A stretch of DNA of 7,821 bases. Source: Paracoccaceae bacterium. GTDB taxonomy: Bacteria > Pseudomonadota > Alphaproteobacteria > Rhodobacterales > Rhodobacteraceae. The notes below the pieces were generated by a model. It ran no database searches, was not told where the DNA came from, and saw only the letters and a program-made list of their open reading frames with translations. Positions within the stretch are counted from its first letter, which is position 1; each line of letters starts with the position of its first letter. The stretch is from the NCBI GenBank assembly GCA_007129775.1, contig SKUV01000224.1, positions 1-7,821 on the forward strand, written 5' to 3'. This document shows positions 5,697 through 7,821 of this stretch, in pieces. The translations under genes were made by a program, and so were the position numbers.

Positions 5697-7493
5697 AATT
5701 GTCGCCGCGCGCTCGTCGGTGATCAGCGCGCCGTCGCCCTCGGCGCCGATGCCGGCGGCATTGGCCTCGTCGGTGTCGATATGCATCTCGGTAAAGGCGG
5801 CTTCGGCCACACGCACCAGCGTGCGCTCGAAGGTCAGGCCGCGCTCCGCGCCGCCCACCCGGACCGAAACGATCTGGCCGTCCCGAAGCCCCATCGCCGC
5901 GGCGTCGTCGGGGTTGGTGTGGATATGGCGCGCGGCGATGATCAGACCGTCGGTTTCGTACCGGCCCGCCGGCCCGATCAGCGTCACCCGCGGGGTGCCG
6001 TCCAGTTGGCCGCTGTCGCGCACCGGCACGTCAAGGCCCAGCGCGAAGGCATCGGTGCGCGACACCTCGATCTGGGTGCGGGGGCGCAGCGGGCCGAGGA
6101 TCGCCACGTTCTGCAACCTCCCGCGCGGCCCTTCGATGGCGATCCGCTCGGCGGCTGCCCAATGGCCTCTCTGGCGCAATTCCTTCGCCGGGGAGAGGCT
6201 GGCACCGGGGCCGAAAAGTGCCGCCACCGCCTCGACCGACAGATGGGCATGCCGGCCCGAGACCGCGACGGGCAGGCGGACCGGGTGCGCGGGCGCCGCC
6301 GCGGGGGCGAGCGCAAGGGCGACCTCGCGCGCGATCATCCGCTGCTCGGCGGTGCGGGTGACCAGCACCGCGACGCGGCTGGCATGGGCCGAGATGATCG
6401 GCGCCTCTTCCGCCTCCAGCCGAACGGCGGCGTTGCGGTCGGTATCAAGTGCAAGCCCCATGAAACCCAGCCCGTCGCAGATGCGCCGGCGCATCGCGGC
6501 CGAATTCTCGCCCACGCCCCCGGTGAAGACGAGCGCATCCACGCCGCCCATGGCCGCGGCATAGGCGCCCACATATTTGCGCGCGCGCCACGCGAAGATG
6601 TTGATGGCCAGTTGCGCATCGGCCTCGCCCGCCGCCGCGCGCGCCTCGATGTCGCGCATGTCGCTGGCGCCGGTCAGCCCCTTCAGCCCGCTGTCGGAAT
6701 AAAGCGCGGCCTCGATCGCCGGAATGTCGAGCCCGAGCCTGCGGTGCAGATAGCCGAAGGCGCCCGGGTCCACATCGCCCGACCGGGTGCCCATCACCAG
6801 CCCCTCCAGCGGGGTCATGCCCATCGAACTGTCGAGGCTTTCGCCGAAGGCGATGGCGCAGGCGCTGGCGCCGTTGCCCAGATGCAGGCTGATGATGCGC
6901 AGCTCGCGGAGCGGGCAGCCCAGCGCCTCGGCCGCGCGGCCGGCCACGTATTTGTGCGACGTGCCGTGAAAGCCGAAGCGCCGCAGCCCCGCCGCGCGCC
7001 ACTCCGCCGGCACGGCGTAGGTGGTGGCCCGCGCGGGGTTGGTCAGGTGAAAGGCGGTGTCGAAGACGCCCACCTGCGGCAGATCGGGCCAGACCGCTTG
7101 CGCCACCGAAACCGCCTCCAGATTGGCGGGGTTGTGCAGCGGCGCGAGCGGGGTGAGGGCCTCGATCCGGTCCAGCGTATCGGCATCGAGCCGGGTCGCG
7201 CGGGTGAATTCGGCCCCGCCATGGGCGATGCGATGGCCCACTGCCGCCACGCCGTCGATGCCATGATCCGCCAGCAGACCGGGCACGGCCCGGATCGCCG
7301 CGCCCAGCGTTGCGTGCGCCGCGCGGCTGCAGGTGGTGGCGCCGTCACGCCGGAGCGCGACCTCGCAGCCCTCGGGGCCGAAGCGGTCGAAGCCGCCGCG
7401 CAGCAACTCGACCTCGCCGCGTGCCGTGCCGTCGGTGTCGAAAACGCCGAATTTCAGGCTCGACGAACCCGCGTTGAAGACCAGTATCCTCAT
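5679..7493 (-). CDS. Bifunctional acetate kinase / PduL-type phosphotransacylase fusion
   Basis: A 604-residue cytoplasmic protein joining two enzymes. Residues 1-396 are a full acetate/propionate kinase (acyl phosphate + ADP to carboxylate + ATP, reversible): NAGSSSLKF (N7), GHRIAHGG (R88), PLHNP (H120), GVFDTAFH (D145), FGFHGTSHKYV (H176, H180), GTRSGDVDPG (R237), FTGGVGENSA, and TAEQRMIAR (E383). All expected substrate and catalytic residues appear present. After an Ala/Pro linker (395-405), residues 405-595 are a PduL-type phosphate acyltransferase (acyl-CoA + Pi to acyl phosphate + CoA): SGRHAHLS (H415, H417), LQNVAILGP, EVSRTDA (R479, likely phosphate contact), ARHIHTNP (H523, H525) and EMHIDTDEAN (H571). 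The HxH pairs and H571 should form its metal site. PduL normally stands alone or carries an N-terminal shell-targeting peptide in microcompartments; none is seen. The start ATG overlaps the stop of the P-type ATPase gene (ATGA), so translation is probably coupled; a GGAAGG lies ten bases upstream. The physiological acyl group (acetyl or propionyl) cannot be decided. Confidence 0.93.
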   Translation of the reverse strand: MRILVFNAGSSSLKFGVFDTDGTARGEVELLRGGFDRFGPEGCEVALRRDGATTCSRAAHATLGAAIRAVPGLLADHGIDGVAAVGHRIAHGGAEFTRATRLDADTLDRIEALTPLAPLHNPANLEAVSVAQAVWPDLPQVGVFDTAFHLTNPARATTYAVPAEWRAAGLRRFGFHGTSHKYVAGRAAEALGCPLRELRIISLHLGNGASACAIAFGESLDSSMGMTPLEGLVMGTRSGDVDPGAFGYLHRRLGLDIPAIEAALYSDSGLKGLTGASDMRDIEARAAAGEADAQLAINIFAWRARKYVGAYAAAMGGVDALVFTGGVGENSAAMRRRICDGLGFMGLALDTDRNAAVRLEAEEAPIISAHASRVAVLVTRTAEQRMIAREVALALAPAAAPAHPVRLPVAVSGRHAHLSVEAVAALFGPGASLSPAKELRQRGHWAAAERIAIEGPRGRLQNVAILGPLRPRTQIEVSRTDAFALGLDVPVRDSGQLDGTPRVTLIGPAGRYETDGLIIAARHIHTNPDDAAAMGLRDGQIVSVRVGGAERGLTFERTLVRVAEAAFTEMHIDTDEANAAGIGAEGDGALITDERAATILPDEG

Positions 7494-7821
7494 GCCTCAC
7501 CCGCCTTCCGCCCCTTGGTTTTCCAGAACATCGCGGCGCGCTTGTCCACCTCCAGCAGAAGCAGCAGCACGATCCCGGGGGCGGCGCATTGCGCCAGTTG
7601 CGCAAGGTCCAGCGATGCCGTGCCGAACAGCGCCTGCATCGGCGGCGCATAGGTAAAGGCCGCCTGCAACAGCAGCACCACCGCCAGCGCGATCAGCACC
7701 GACGGTGTGCCGCGCAGGCCGCGCAGCGTGATCGAACTGCCGAGGCCATAGCGGATCGAGAACAGATAGAAGACCTCGAGCGCGATCAGCGTGTTCACCG
7801 CCATGGTGCGCGCGGTTTCCA
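7490..7821 (-). CDS. P-type cation-transporting ATPase, C-terminal part (5' end beyond window)
   Basis: The last 109 residues of a gene that enters from the right edge. The visible part begins ETARTMAVNTL, and its ART-AVN stretch followed by EVFYLFSIRY is typical of the C-terminal membrane domain of type II P-type ATPases. Three hydrophobic segments follow, matching the last three helices: the VNTL to SIRY stretch, the one around SVLIALAVVLLLQ before TYAPPMQALFGT, and the one around GIVLLLLLEVDKR. It ends with a basic tail, FWKTKGRKAGEA. The ATPase core with the phosphorylated Asp lies outside the window, so the ion (Ca2+, Na+, K+, H+ or other) cannot be assigned. An ATG at 7804 is internal to the gene and not its start. 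The stop overlaps the AckA-PduL start by four bases. Confidence 0.88.
   Translation of the reverse strand, partial: ETARTMAVNTLIALEVFYLFSIRYGLGSSITLRGLRGTPSVLIALAVVLLLQAAFTYAPPMQALFGTASLDLAQLAQCAAPGIVLLLLLEVDKRAAMFWKTKGRKAGEA

Noticed and set aside
5679..6290. Bacterial microcompartment locus suggested by the PduL domain
   Set aside because: No shell protein gene is present in the window, and the PduL domain is C-terminal in a fusion without an encapsulation peptide.
5781..7652. Plus-strand open frame of 623 codons opposite the acetate kinase fusion
   Set aside because: It is longer than the real gene but is Arg/His/Gly-rich with no recognisable domain. The minus strand encodes two fully conserved enzymes, so the open frame is a GC-bias shadow.

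Overview
The window is GC-rich, densely coding DNA from a bacterium. It is most likely an alphaproteobacterium of the Rhodobacterales. The base composition fits, and so do three family-level matches: a large Hint-domain (Hedgehog/intein-type) surface or secreted protein of the kind abundant in that order, a DUF2237 protein, and a small four-helix membrane protein common in alphaproteobacteria. The taxonomic call is inference. No rRNA, tRNA, transposase, CRISPR array or phage gene is visible.

Layout. (1) Positions 1-39 hold a nested hairpin with a GTAA tetraloop. (2) 124-774, plus strand: a tight pair encoding a double CDGSH iron-sulfur protein and a DUF2237 protein, ended by a 14-bp tandem repeat that starts inside the second stop codon. 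(3) 935-3559, plus strand: an 874-residue mosaic protein with a possible LamG-like N-terminus, a jelly-roll-like middle, a DUF4114-like module, a seven-fold Asp-Glu-Thr repeat and a C-terminal Hint domain. A terminator-like hairpin plus T-run overlaps its last codons. (4) 3703-5103, plus strand: a 145-residue four-helix membrane protein followed 15 bases later by a nitronate monooxygenase, closed by a perfect 13-bp inverted repeat. (5) 5213-5620, plus strand: a small mono-haem cytochrome c, probably a lipoprotein. (6) 5679-7493, minus strand, convergent with the cytochrome: a 604-residue fusion of acetate kinase and a PduL-type phosphotransacylase. (7) 7490 to the right edge, minus strand: the 3' end of a P-type cation ATPase whose stop overlaps the fusion's start by four bases.

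How the parts work together. The minus-strand genes look like one operon. The fusion carries both steps between acyl-CoA and carboxylate plus ATP in one chain, without a microcompartment targeting peptide. It is translationally coupled to an ATP-driven ion pump. The plus-strand genes fall into at least three probable transcription units: CDGSH-DUF2237, the Hint protein, and membrane protein-nitronate monooxygenase. The cytochrome is either a fourth unit or a read-through passenger of the third.

The strongest unusual item is the AckA-PduL fusion and its overlap with the P-type ATPase. The Hint mosaic with its near-identical codon-level repeat is second. I see no convincing evidence of an entirely new multi-gene system.
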